From DASSKK01 sp035690495 (lineage in GTDB: Bacteria > Actinomycetota > Actinomycetes > Propionibacteriales > Nocardioidaceae): a stretch of 64,000 nucleotides of DNA. The DNA lies in NCBI GenBank assembly GCA_035690495.1, contig DASSKK010000063.1:62001-126000 (forward strand), read 5' to 3'. The translations under genes were made by a program, and so were the position numbers. The notes under the pieces were generated by a model. It was not told where the DNA came from, did no database searches, and worked only from the letters and a program-made list of their open reading frames with translations. Shown here in pieces: positions 16,456-23,911 of this stretch (positions within the stretch are counted from its first letter, which is position 1; the number at the start of each line of letters is the position of its first letter).

Positions 16456-17054
16456 CCAGGATCATCGGCGGGACGGCCGGCGGCCGGCGGATCAGGACGC
16501 CCACCGGCGAGCAGACTCGCCCCACCTCCGACCGGGTCCGGGAGGCGCTGTTCTCGGCGGTCGACTCCGCGGTCGGCTCGCTGGAGGGACTGCGCTTCCT
16601 CGACTTGTACGCCGGCTCGGGGGCCGTCGGCCTCGAGGCGCGGTCCCGGGGCGCCGGGGTGGTCACGCTGGTCGAGCGGGATCGACGCACGGCGCGCCTC
16701 ATTCACGACAACGTCGGGGCGCTCGGGCTGTCGCAGGTGGAGGTGGTCGTCGGCGGCGTGTCCGCAACCCTCGACGTCGCGCCACGCGCGCCGTACGACA
16801 TCGTCTTCTGCGACCCGCCCTACGCCCTGCCGGAGCCCGACGTCGCCGACGACCTGCACGCCCTCGCCGGCAACGACTGGCTGGACGCCGGGACCCTCGT
16901 GGTCGTCGAGCGCTCCAGCCGCAGCCCCCGCCCGGAATGGCCGATGGGGTACGACGTCGCGCCTCCGCGCACCTACGGCGAGACCGTGCTGTGGTTCGCG
17001 GTTTGGTACGGTCGCAGCGCATTGCCTCCGGACGCGCCGCCGACCGGAGCCTGA
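16452..17054 (+). CDS. rsmD: 16S rRNA (guanine(966)-N(2))-methyltransferase
   Basis: Methylates G966 of 16S rRNA in the small subunit. The protein is 200 residues. The N-terminus MTRIIGGTAGGRRI is family-typical. The SAM-binding GSGAVGLEARSRGA lies near residue 57 and the catalytic NPPY-type motif is CDPPYALP near 118. The ATG overlaps the recG stop (ATGA) and coaD follows after 15 bases, giving a recG-rsmD-coaD operon. Confidence 0.95.
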   Translation: MTRIIGGTAGGRRIRTPTGEQTRPTSDRVREALFSAVDSAVGSLEGLRFLDLYAGSGAVGLEARSRGAGVVTLVERDRRTARLIHDNVGALGLSQVEVVVGGVSATLDVAPRAPYDIVFCDPPYALPEPDVADDLHALAGNDWLDAGTLVVVERSSRSPRPEWPMGYDVAPPRTYGETVLWFAVWYGRSALPPDAPPTGA

Positions 17055-17069
17055 GACGAGGATCCAGCC

Positions 17070-17564
17070 GTGCGCACAGCAGCCTGCCCCGGATCGTTCG
17101 ACCCGGTGACCAACGGCCACGTCGACATCATCGCCCGTGCGGCCGCGCTGTTCGACGAGGTCGTGGTCGCGGTCGGCGTCAACCCCGCCAAGCGACGCAT
17201 GTTCACCGCGGAGGAGCGCATCGCGATGCTCGACGAAGCGTGCGCGGCCTACGCGAACGTCGCCGTGGGCAGCTTCGACGGACTGCTCACCGACTTCTGC
17301 CGCAGCCACGGTGTGGGCACGATCGTCAAGGGGCTCCGCGCGGTCAGCGACTTCGACTACGAGCTGCAGATGGCGCAGATGAACTCTCGCCTCGCCGGCA
17401 TCGAGACCGTCTTCGTGCCGACCAGCCCGGAGTACTCCTTCCTCGCCTCCAGCCTCATCAAGGAGGTCGCGACGTACGGCGGAGACGTCTCCGGGCTGGT
17501 GCCGGGACACGTGCTCACCCGGCTCACCGCCCGGCTCGCCGAGATACGGGCCGGGAGCGCCTAA
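17070..17564 (+). CDS. coaD: phosphopantetheine adenylyltransferase
   Basis: Fourth step of coenzyme A synthesis: adenylates 4'-phosphopantetheine. The protein is 164 residues, the normal size. The N-terminal nucleotidyltransferase motif is PGSFDPVTNGHVDII, and the C-terminal signature is EYSFLASSLIKEVA. GTG start at 17070. It follows rsmD closely, and the next 127 bases before the SepIVA-like gene hold no gene and no convincing promoter to my eye. Confidence 0.97.
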   Translation: MRTAACPGSFDPVTNGHVDIIARAAALFDEVVVAVGVNPAKRRMFTAEERIAMLDEACAAYANVAVGSFDGLLTDFCRSHGVGTIVKGLRAVSDFDYELQMAQMNSRLAGIETVFVPTSPEYSFLASSLIKEVATYGGDVSGLVPGHVLTRLTARLAEIRAGSA

Positions 17565-17691
17565 CGGGCAACGGACCCTCCGATAGCGGAAAACGCGCCC
17601 TGACCACGTATCGTCGTAGTGCGGTCACCGGACTTCTTTCCCCGCTGACGACCGTCGGCGACCCCGGCGACCGCCTCGAGAAAGGGACGAC

Positions 17692-18201
17692 GTGGACGTG
17701 CACGCCAAGCTCGCCGAGATCCGGCGAGCGGTCGAGCAGGCCCGCTCGATGCCGATGTCCGCATCGGCCGTGGTCAACCGGGGCGAGCTGCTGGCCATGG
17801 TCGACGACCTGGCAGCAGGGCTCGACGGCGCACTCAGCGACGCCCAGAAGGTCATCGACGATCGCGACTCGGTCATCGATGAAGGACGCGCCCAGGCCGA
17901 GCAGATCGTCGCCGACGCGCACAACGAGCGCGAGAGGATCATCTCCGACACGGATGTCTACCGGGTCGCCAAGCGGGAGGCCGACGCGGTGCGCGCAGAC
18001 GCACGCGCCGAGGCCGACGCGCTGCGCAAGGAGACCGACGACTACGTCGACTCCAAGCTCGCCAACTTCGAGATCACCCTGGAGAAGACCACCGAGGCGG
18101 TCAAGCGCGGCCGGTCACGCCTCGCCGGTCGCTCCGCGTTCGACGCGCTGTCCACCGACGACGTGGACCAGATACGCCTCCCCGAGCATTTGGAAGGCTA
18201 G
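17692..18201 (+). CDS. SepIVA/DivIVA-like coiled-coil cell division protein
   Basis: A 169-residue, highly charged protein. Residues about 50-145 are predicted coiled coil (GALSDAQKVIDDRDSVIDE, then Ala/Glu/Arg-rich heptads). No membrane segment. In mycobacteria the gene between coaD and the DUF177-rpmF-rnc operon encodes SepIVA, a septation and polar-growth factor. Position and character match. GTG start after GAAAGGG. Function here is inferred from that context. Confidence 0.75.
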   Translation: MDVHAKLAEIRRAVEQARSMPMSASAVVNRGELLAMVDDLAAGLDGALSDAQKVIDDRDSVIDEGRAQAEQIVADAHNERERIISDTDVYRVAKREADAVRADARAEADALRKETDDYVDSKLANFEITLEKTTEAVKRGRSRLAGRSAFDALSTDDVDQIRLPEHLEG

Positions 18202-18218
18202 ACGGCCGGGTCGGGGTT

Positions 18219-18248
18219 TTGGCCGCTGCGGTCGGCGGCAGGTACGCT
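18219..18248 (+). promoter_or_regulatory. possible promoter of the DUF177-rpmF-rnc-mutM operon
   Basis: TTGGCC (18219-18224), an 18-base spacer and TACGCT (18243-18248) lie 80 bases before the DUF177 gene. An inverted GGTTCCG/CGGAACC pair lies in the leader just after it. Promoter quality is moderate. Confidence 0.4.
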
Positions 18249-18329
18249 TGTGTCGGTTCCGTGCGACCGCCGGTTCGGGGTGCGCGGAACCGGGATCTGC
18301 TTGACGCCGATGACGAAAGATGACCTACC

Positions 18330-18920
18330 GTGCCTCTCGACCCGAGAGCGCCGCTCGTGCTCGACACTCGCGAGCTCGGCCGCCGCCCGGGGTCGCAGCG
18401 GAAGGTCGACTTCACGGCACCGGCGCCGGCCGATCTCGGCATCGAGGTGCTCCGCGTCCCCGAAGGGTCGCCGGTCGAGCTGGACATCCGGCTCGAGGCG
18501 GTCATGGAGGGCGTGCTGGTCACCGGGTCGGCCTCAGCCGGCCTGACCGGGGAGTGCGCGCGGTGCCTGGAGGAGATCCGCGACGAGATCGCGGTCGACT
18601 TCCAGGAGCTCTTCTGCTACCCGGAGAGCGACATCGCGGCGGACGCCGAGCAGGCGGGGGACCCCGATGTCAGCCGGTTGGAGGGAGACCTGCTCGACCT
18701 CGAACCCCTGCTGCGGGACGCGGTGGTGCTGTCACTGCCCTTCCAGCCGCTGTGCCGAGACGACTGTCCGGGACTGTGCGCCGAGTGCGGCGCCCGCCTG
18801 GCGGACGATCCCGGCCACCAGCACGAGGAGCCGATCGACCCGCGGTGGGCGTTGCTCCGAGAGCTGGCGCACGAGACCGACGTACCCACCGGCCGGCAGA
18901 CCGGCCCGACCCAGGAGTGA
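18330..18920 (+). CDS. DUF177 (YceD-family) protein
   Basis: A 196-residue YceD/DUF177 protein, which in bacteria and plastids is linked to 23S rRNA maturation and co-transcribed with rpmF. Cysteine pairs GECARCLEEI and CPGLCAECGARL (about residues 70-80 and 148-158) suggest a structural metal site. An acidic segment lies between them. GTG start at 18330. rpmF begins five bases after the stop, the hallmark DUF177-rpmF arrangement. Confidence 0.9.
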   Translation: MPLDPRAPLVLDTRELGRRPGSQRKVDFTAPAPADLGIEVLRVPEGSPVELDIRLEAVMEGVLVTGSASAGLTGECARCLEEIRDEIAVDFQELFCYPESDIAADAEQAGDPDVSRLEGDLLDLEPLLRDAVVLSLPFQPLCRDDCPGLCAECGARLADDPGHQHEEPIDPRWALLRELAHETDVPTGRQTGPTQE

Positions 18921-18925
18921 GATCA

Positions 18926-19111
18926 GTGGCTGTCCCGAAGCGGAAGATGTCGCGCAGCAACACGCGTCACCGTCGCTCGCAGTGGAAGGCCGTCGCGCCG
19001 TCCCTGGTCACCTGCGCCAACCCGGCCTGCGGCGCCAAGCACCTGCCGCACCGCGCCTGCCCCGAGTGCGGGCAGTACGGCGCACGGGCCGACCGTCGAC
19101 AGGTCCTCTGA
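18926..19111 (+). CDS. rpmF: 50S ribosomal protein L32, zinc-binding type
   Basis: Ribosomal protein L32, 61 residues: VPKRKMSRSNTRHRRSQWK at the N-terminus and a zinc ribbon CANPACG...CPECG, so the C+ form. GTG start five bases after the DUF177 gene, within a CCAGGAGTGAGATCA ribosome-site region. Together with zinc-type L28 it makes both of these L proteins zinc-dependent in this window. rnc follows 11 bases on. Confidence 0.96.
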   Translation: MAVPKRKMSRSNTRHRRSQWKAVAPSLVTCANPACGAKHLPHRACPECGQYGARADRRQVL

Positions 19112-19122
19112 CGACTGCCGAG

Positions 19123-19833
19123 GTGAGCGAGCCGCCGTACGACGACCTGCGTACGGCGCTCGGAGATCCCGTCCTGGAGGCCGGGCTGCTGGAGCGCGCG
19201 CTGACGCACCGTTCCTACGCCTACGAGAACGGCGGCCTGCCGACCAACGAGCGACTGGAGTTCCTCGGCGACTCGGTGCTGGGCGTGGTCGTCACAGACA
19301 CTTTGTTCCGTGCCCACCCAGACCTCTCCGAGGGCCGGCTGGCGAAGCTGCGCGCGGCGGTCGTCAACGCCCGAGCCCTGGCCGAGGTGGCCCGCACCAT
19401 CGGCCTGGGACAGCACATCAAGCTCGGCCGGGGCGAGGAGGCCACCGGCGGGCGCAACAAGTCCTCGATCCTGTCCGACACCGTCGAGGCGATCATCGGC
19501 GCGATCTACCTGTCCGGCGGCTTCGAGTCCGCCGACATCGTGGTCCACCTGCTGTTCGATCCGTTGATGGAGACCGCGGCGCGGCTCGGCGCCGGCCTGG
19601 ACTGGAAGACCAGCCTGCAGGAGCTCGCCGCCGAGCACTCTCTGGGTGTGCCCGAGTACGTCATCGACGACACCGGCCCCGACCACGAGAAGACGTTCAC
19701 CGCCCAGGTGCAGGTCGGGGAGGCCCGCTACGGTCACGGCACCGGGCGCTCCAAGAAGGAGGCCGAGCAGGAGGCTGCCGAGACCGCCTACCGGGCCATC
19801 GTCGACGAGCTCGGCGGCGGCACCCCGGCTTAG
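19123..19833 (+). CDS. rnc: ribonuclease III
   Basis: Double-strand-specific endoribonuclease for rRNA and mRNA processing. The protein is 236 residues. The catalytic signature ERLEFLGDSVLG is near residue 45, with the second acidic site at DTVEAIIGAIYL, and a C-terminal dsRNA-binding domain (about 165-230, with GRSKKEAEQEAAE). The GTG at 19123 was preferred as it lies close before the conserved N-terminal helix. Operon with rpmF upstream and mutM 21 bases downstream. Confidence 0.96.
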   Translation: MSEPPYDDLRTALGDPVLEAGLLERALTHRSYAYENGGLPTNERLEFLGDSVLGVVVTDTLFRAHPDLSEGRLAKLRAAVVNARALAEVARTIGLGQHIKLGRGEEATGGRNKSSILSDTVEAIIGAIYLSGGFESADIVVHLLFDPLMETAARLGAGLDWKTSLQELAAEHSLGVPEYVIDDTGPDHEKTFTAQVQVGEARYGHGTGRSKKEAEQEAAETAYRAIVDELGGGTPA

Positions 19834-19854
19834 GGCCGGTCTCCGCGGCATCCG

Positions 19855-20694
19855 ATGCCCGAGCTTCCCGAGGTCGAGGTGGTCCGCCGCGGACTCGCCG
19901 AGCACGTCGTGGGCCGCACGATCGCCGTTGTCGAGGTGCTGCACCCGCGGCCGCTGCGCCGGCACCTCGCCGGGGCCGTCGACTTCACCGACCGGGTGGG
20001 CGGGCGCCGCATCGTCACCGCGCGCCGGCGCGGCAAGTACCTCTGGCTGCCCCTCGACTCCGGTGACGCGATCCTCGCCCACCTCGGCATGAGCGGCCAG
20101 CTGCTCGTCCAGCCTCCGGAGGCGCCCGACGAGCGGCACCTGCGGGTGCGGTTCGGGCTCGGAGCGGACCGGGAGCTGCGGTTCGTCGACCAGCGGATGT
20201 TCGGAGGGCTGTTCGTCTCGGCGGGAGGTGCCGAGCTTCCCGCCGAGATCGCCCACATCGCCCGCGACCCCCTCGATCCCGCCTTCGACGCGGACGCCTT
20301 CGCCCGGCTGGTGCGCCGCCGCGGCTCGGGGATCAAGCGCATCCTGCTCGACCAGACGGCGGTCTCCGGGATCGGCAACATCTACGCCGACGAGGCGTTG
20401 TGGGGTGTCCGGCTTCATCCAGAGCGGCTCGGGACCCGGTTGCGTCGCGCCGACGTCTTCGCCCTCCTGGAGGAGGTGCGGGCGGTGATGACCGCTGCGC
20501 TCGCGGAGGGCGGCACGTCGTTCGACGCGCTCTACGTGAACGTCAACGGAACCAGCGGCTACTTCGAGCGGTCCCTGCAGGTGTACGGGCGCGAGGGGCT
20601 GCCCTGCCTGCGATGCGGCACGCCGATCCGGCGCACCGCGTTCATGAACAGGTCGTCGTACTCCTGCCCGCGCTGCCAGCGCCGACCCCGGTAG
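19855..20694 (+). CDS. mutM: formamidopyrimidine-DNA glycosylase
   Basis: Bifunctional base-excision repair enzyme for 8-oxoguanine. The protein is 279 residues. The catalytic N-terminus is MPELPEVEVVRRGL (Pro2 nucleophile, Glu3). The H2TH region contains GIGNIYADEALW, and the C-terminal zinc finger is CLRCG...CPRCQR. The last 53 bases, encoding part of this zinc finger, overlap the 3' end of the receiver gene on the opposite strand. In most actinobacteria smc follows soon after; here about 6 kb of other genes intervene. Confidence 0.96.
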   Translation: MPELPEVEVVRRGLAEHVVGRTIAVVEVLHPRPLRRHLAGAVDFTDRVGGRRIVTARRRGKYLWLPLDSGDAILAHLGMSGQLLVQPPEAPDERHLRVRFGLGADRELRFVDQRMFGGLFVSAGGAELPAEIAHIARDPLDPAFDADAFARLVRRRGSGIKRILLDQTAVSGIGNIYADEALWGVRLHPERLGTRLRRADVFALLEEVRAVMTAALAEGGTSFDALYVNVNGTSGYFERSLQVYGREGLPCLRCGTPIRRTAFMNRSSYSCPRCQRRPR

Positions 20695-21115
20695 ACCCGC
20701 ATCTCCGGTCGTCGAGGGTCGCGAGCGTGTCCTGGGCCGCGTCGCGTCGTACGCAGGACACCAGCTCGGCCAGGGAGACCGGCTTGTGCAGGTAGCCACG
20801 GGCACCGAGCGACCGGCAGCGGTGTTCGGCATCGCGGTCCGCAGTGGCAGACCAAACCAGAACCCGTTGCCGGGGACGCACGTGCTGCAGGCGGCGCAGC
20901 ACCTGCTCGCCGTCGAGGTCGGGCAGGCCGAGGTCCAGCAGCACGAGATCGGGGGAGTCGGTCAGTGCGAGCATGATCGCCTCGTGACCGCCGGCCGCCT
21001 CGGTGACGGCGAACCCGGCCGCGACCAGCGCCCGCGTCGTGAAGCGGCGTACTCCGGGGTCGTCGTCGACGACCAGGACCCGGGTCTCAGGAGTGGCTTC
21101 CGGCAGGGCGCGCAC
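20642..21115 (-). CDS. stand-alone response-regulator receiver protein
   Basis: A 157-residue protein with one CheY-like receiver domain (about residues 10-125) and no output domain. All phosphorylation residues are present: acidic VVDDDP, phospho-acceptor Asp in LLDLGLPD, Ser/Thr in VWSAT, and Lys in LHKPV. The last 30 residues are Gly/Ser/Thr-rich and encoded over the mutM end. It overlaps the upstream membrane-protein gene by 29 bases, so they form one unit. A nearby histidine kinase (22096-23385) could be its partner, by inference only. Confidence 0.82.
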   Translation of the reverse strand: MRALPEATPETRVLVVDDDPGVRRFTTRALVAAGFAVTEAAGGHEAIMLALTDSPDLVLLDLGLPDLDGEQVLRRLQHVRPRQRVLVWSATADRDAEHRCRSLGARGYLHKPVSLAELVSCVRRDAAQDTLATLDDRRCGSTGVGAGSAGRSTTTCS

Positions 21116-21317
21116 CCTGGCTTCTCCTCGAGGTTGCGTACCGGGGATCGGGCTCGCGCCTTGCGGGCCGGGACCCCGTCTTCGAGGCCGGCGCCGGGCG
21201 GTGATCGGTGGCCCAGGAGACCGCCGTAGTGCCTCTCTTCGTGCTCCAGACGGCGACCATCCACATGCCGACGAGGACGGCGAAGCCCCCGAGACTCAGA
21301 CTGAGAGCTAAGAGCAT
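21087..21317 (-). CDS. small single-helix membrane protein
   Basis: A 76-residue protein with one N-terminal hydrophobic helix (about residues 1-25, LSLSLGGFAVLVGMWMVAV) followed by a basic cytoplasmic tail rich in Arg, Pro and Ser. A strong GAGAGGGA ribosome site lies before the ATG. The 3' end overlaps the receiver gene by 29 bases, suggesting coupled translation. No known family recognised. It could anchor or regulate the receiver (speculation). Confidence 0.55.
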   Translation of the reverse strand: MLLALSLSLGGFAVLVGMWMVAVWSTKRGTTAVSWATDHRPAPASKTGSRPARREPDPRYATSRRSQGARPAGSHS

Positions 21318-21372
21318 CGATCTTCCCTCTCCAGGTCGGTGACTCGTTCGGCCTCGACGCTACGAGCCGGAG

Positions 21373-21390
21373 GTTAGAGAACCGTTAAGC
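21373..21390. promoter_or_regulatory. 11-bp-period direct repeat, candidate OmpR-type regulator box
   Basis: GTTAGAG and GTTAAGC are separated by four bases, giving an 11-base period, the usual geometry for tandem binding of OmpR/PhoB-type regulators. It lies 38 bases before the response-regulator start, in the divergent region shared with the small membrane protein and receiver genes. Confidence 0.4.
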
Positions 21391-21428
21391 GTCGACGATG
21401 GCTCGGTGAGGGCGTGCGACCATGTCTC

Positions 21429-22103
21429 ATGAGCTCCGGACGGATCCTCGTCGCCGATGACGAGGCGCCCATTCGTCGCCTGATGCGCCTCTACCTGACC
21501 AAAGCGGGCTTCAGCGTGCAGGAGGCAAGCACGGGCACCGAGGCGCTCGCGGGGCTTCGGAACGACGGGGTCGACCTGGCCATCGTGGACGTGATGATGC
21601 CGGAGGTCGACGGGTTCGAGGTGGTCCGGCAGGCCAGGCAGACCACCTCCGTCCCGATCATCCTGCTCACCGCCCGGGGCGAGGAGGTCAACCGCGTGGC
21701 GGGACTGGAGATCGGCGCGGACGACTACGTGGTGAAGCCGTTCTCGGCGCACGAGGTGGTTGCCAGGGTCAGAGGGCAGCTGCGCAGAACGCGTGGGCTC
21801 GTCGTGGACGCGGACGTCCTTCGGGCCGGTGAGGTCGAGCTCGACCGTCGAGCCAGGGTCTGCTCGGTGCGCGGAAGCTCGGTCGAGCTCACCCGGCGGG
21901 AGTTCGACCTCCTGGAGATGCTGTTGGCCGACCCCGGCCGTGCCTACTCCCGAGACCAGATCCTCGACGAGGCGTGGGGGTCCCGCTTCGTCTCCCAGAA
22001 GACCGTCGACGTGCACGTCGTCGGGATTCGGCGCAAGCTCGGGGACGCCGTACGCATCTCGACGCTGCGGGGCATCGGCTACCGGCTCGAAGACGATGAT
22101 TGA
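21429..22103 (+). CDS. OmpR/PhoB-family response regulator
   Basis: A DNA-binding response regulator of 224 residues: N-terminal receiver with phospho-acceptor Asp54 in VDVMMPEVDG and Lys in VVKPFSAHE, C-terminal winged helix with LTRREFDLLEML and SQKTVDVHVVGIRRK. ATG at 21429, directly before the conserved RILVADDEAPIR. An upstream in-frame ATG at 21414 adds five residues and cannot be excluded. The gene overlaps the kinase start by eight bases. Confidence 0.93.
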   Translation: MSSGRILVADDEAPIRRLMRLYLTKAGFSVQEASTGTEALAGLRNDGVDLAIVDVMMPEVDGFEVVRQARQTTSVPIILLTARGEEVNRVAGLEIGADDYVVKPFSAHEVVARVRGQLRRTRGLVVDADVLRAGEVELDRRARVCSVRGSSVELTRREFDLLEMLLADPGRAYSRDQILDEAWGSRFVSQKTVDVHVVGIRRKLGDAVRISTLRGIGYRLEDDD

Positions 22104-23385
22104 CAGGATCAAGTCGCTGCGGGTGTGGCTGCTGCTGACCATGCTGGTCACCGCGGTGGCAGCGATCCTGGTCGGAAACCTGGTGATCGGGCGGCTCAAC
22201 GCGAACGCGGAGCACACCGCCGACCGGGCCAAGGGGCTCCAGACGGTGCACGCCATCGCCCGTCGGGTGCAGCAGGGCGCAGGGCGCTCCGAGCTGCGGA
22301 CGTTGCAGCGCACCCTCCCGAACGACCAGATCGTCGTCGTCAGGAACGGTAGGACGGTGTTCGCCGGCCCGGAGCTGGCCCAGCTACCGATCGAGGTGGT
22401 CGTGTCTGCGCCGTTCCCCGGCGGAAAGGTGATTCTGCGCGACCATCACTCGCCGTCCGCAAGTGGCGTGGCGCAGTGGACGCTGGTCGCCGCGGCGATC
22501 ACCGCACTCGTCATCGCCGAGGCATGGCTCGGCGCTACGCTGCTGATGCGTACGGTCCGAGGTCCGCTCTCCAAGGCGATCGAGACCGCCGATCGGGTGG
22601 CCGACGGTGACTTCTCCGCCCGGACCGGCGTCACCGGACCCGAGGAGCTTGCCCGTCTCGGCCGGGCGCTGGACAAGATGGCCGCCCAGCTGCAGCGAAC
22701 CGACGGCGAGCAGCGACGGTTCCTGGCCGACCTCGCGCACGAGATCGCCACTCCCGTCAGCGCCATGTCCGGGTTCGCCTGCGCCCTGGTCGACGGAGAT
22801 GCTCTCACCCCCGCCGAGCGCACCGAGGCCGCCGACACGGTCGAGCACGAGTCACAGCGGCTGCGGCGGCTGCTCGACGACGTTCGCAATCTGAACCGGC
22901 TGGAGTACTCCGAGAGCACGCACAGGGAGCAGGTGCATCTCGACCAGTTGTGCGCCGAGACCGCGCACCGGCTCCGCCTGGCGGCCCAGGAGGCGCAGGT
23001 CGCTCTCCGCCTCGACACCCGGCGCGTGGCGATCATCGCCGACCCCCGGCTGCTCGAGGCCGTGGTGAACAACTTCGCCTCGAACGCGATCCGCTACACC
23101 CAGCCAGGGGGTGAGGTCGAGCTCCGCGTGCGCAGGAGCCGGTCGTCGGTCGTCGTCGCAGTCCGAGACACCGGCATCGGCCTCGCCGCGGAACAGCTGG
23201 ACAGGATCTTCGACCGCTTCTACCGGGTGGACGAGGCACGGGCACGCGCCACGGGCGGATCCGGGCTGGGGCTCGCCATCGCCCGCAGGGCGGCGCAGTC
23301 GGTCGGGGGCCGGATCGAGGTGGACAGCATCCCGGGGCAGGGAAGCGAGTTCCGCCTGGTGATCCCCATGGCTCGGCGAGCGTGA
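22096..23385 (+). CDS. sensor histidine kinase
   Basis: Membrane histidine kinase, 429 residues. TM1 about 10-32, an extracytoplasmic sensor of about 95 residues, TM2 about 128-150, HAMP about 150-203, then the dimerisation domain with His215 in LAHEIATPVS and an ATPase domain with N, G1 (DTGIGLAAEQ) and G2 (GGSGLGLAIAR) boxes. The motif after the histidine is EIATP instead of the common ELRTP. It starts inside the regulator gene and is clearly its partner. The signal cannot be told from sequence. Confidence 0.93.
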   Translation: MIDRIKSLRVWLLLTMLVTAVAAILVGNLVIGRLNANAEHTADRAKGLQTVHAIARRVQQGAGRSELRTLQRTLPNDQIVVVRNGRTVFAGPELAQLPIEVVVSAPFPGGKVILRDHHSPSASGVAQWTLVAAAITALVIAEAWLGATLLMRTVRGPLSKAIETADRVADGDFSARTGVTGPEELARLGRALDKMAAQLQRTDGEQRRFLADLAHEIATPVSAMSGFACALVDGDALTPAERTEAADTVEHESQRLRRLLDDVRNLNRLEYSESTHREQVHLDQLCAETAHRLRLAAQEAQVALRLDTRRVAIIADPRLLEAVVNNFASNAIRYTQPGGEVELRVRRSRSSVVVAVRDTGIGLAAEQLDRIFDRFYRVDEARARATGGSGLGLAIARRAAQSVGGRIEVDSIPGQGSEFRLVIPMARRA

Positions 23386-23570
23386 CTCATGCGGGACGCC
23401 GGTGATCCCACCGCGAGGGGCGGTGAGTGCGGACTGCGGCCGGCCCACCCCGGCATTGACCCTCCGCGCCGGACGTGGGATTCTTAGCACAAGCACACCC
23501 ATCCTGCGCGCGGCTCGACCAGCCGGCCCCCATGGCGTGCTCCGACCCTCACCCCCCGGAGGATTTCCAT

Positions 23571-23774
23571 ATGGCCAAGGCCCTCCTCGGTTACATGAGC
23601 AGCGCCGACCCCCGCGCCATCGCCTCGCTCACCGCGGAGAACCGGCGTCTCAGCCAGCAGGTGGCGGATCTGGAGGCGCACGTGCTGCGGCTGTCCGCCC
23701 AGAACGACGCGCTCGCCGCCGCGATGCACGACGCCCCGCTCCTCACCCTCGACGACAACCTCCAACCCGCCTGA
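23571..23774 (+). CDS. short leucine-zipper protein
   Basis: A 67-residue protein. After MAKALLGYMSSADPR a continuous heptad pattern (IASLTAENRRLSQQVADLEA and on to about residue 52) predicts a parallel coiled coil, followed by an acidic tail ending LLTLDDNLQPA. No basic DNA-binding region. ATG with GGAGGA seven bases upstream. I believe similar short proteins occur in other actinobacteria, but I cannot name a family. It stands alone with its own leader. A TTGACC at about 23456 with ATTCTT 18 bases on could be the promoter. Confidence 0.7.
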   Translation: MAKALLGYMSSADPRAIASLTAENRRLSQQVADLEAHVLRLSAQNDALAAAMHDAPLLTLDDNLQPA

Positions 23775-23911
23775 GGCGTCCCAGACGCACTCCAGCGGCG
23801 TTCTCGTCGCTCGACGCACGAATCCGGTGCGCCTTCACGCGAGCCCAGATCCCGGTGCCACTCCGCGCTGGCGCCTCGGTTTGATCCCGACGCCGCCGGG
23901 TACCCCGCGCC

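Noticed and set aside
15057..17510. A long minus-strand open frame opposite recG, rsmD and coaD
   Set aside because: It spans three well-supported genes on the other strand and reads as low-complexity Arg/Ser/Ala sequence.
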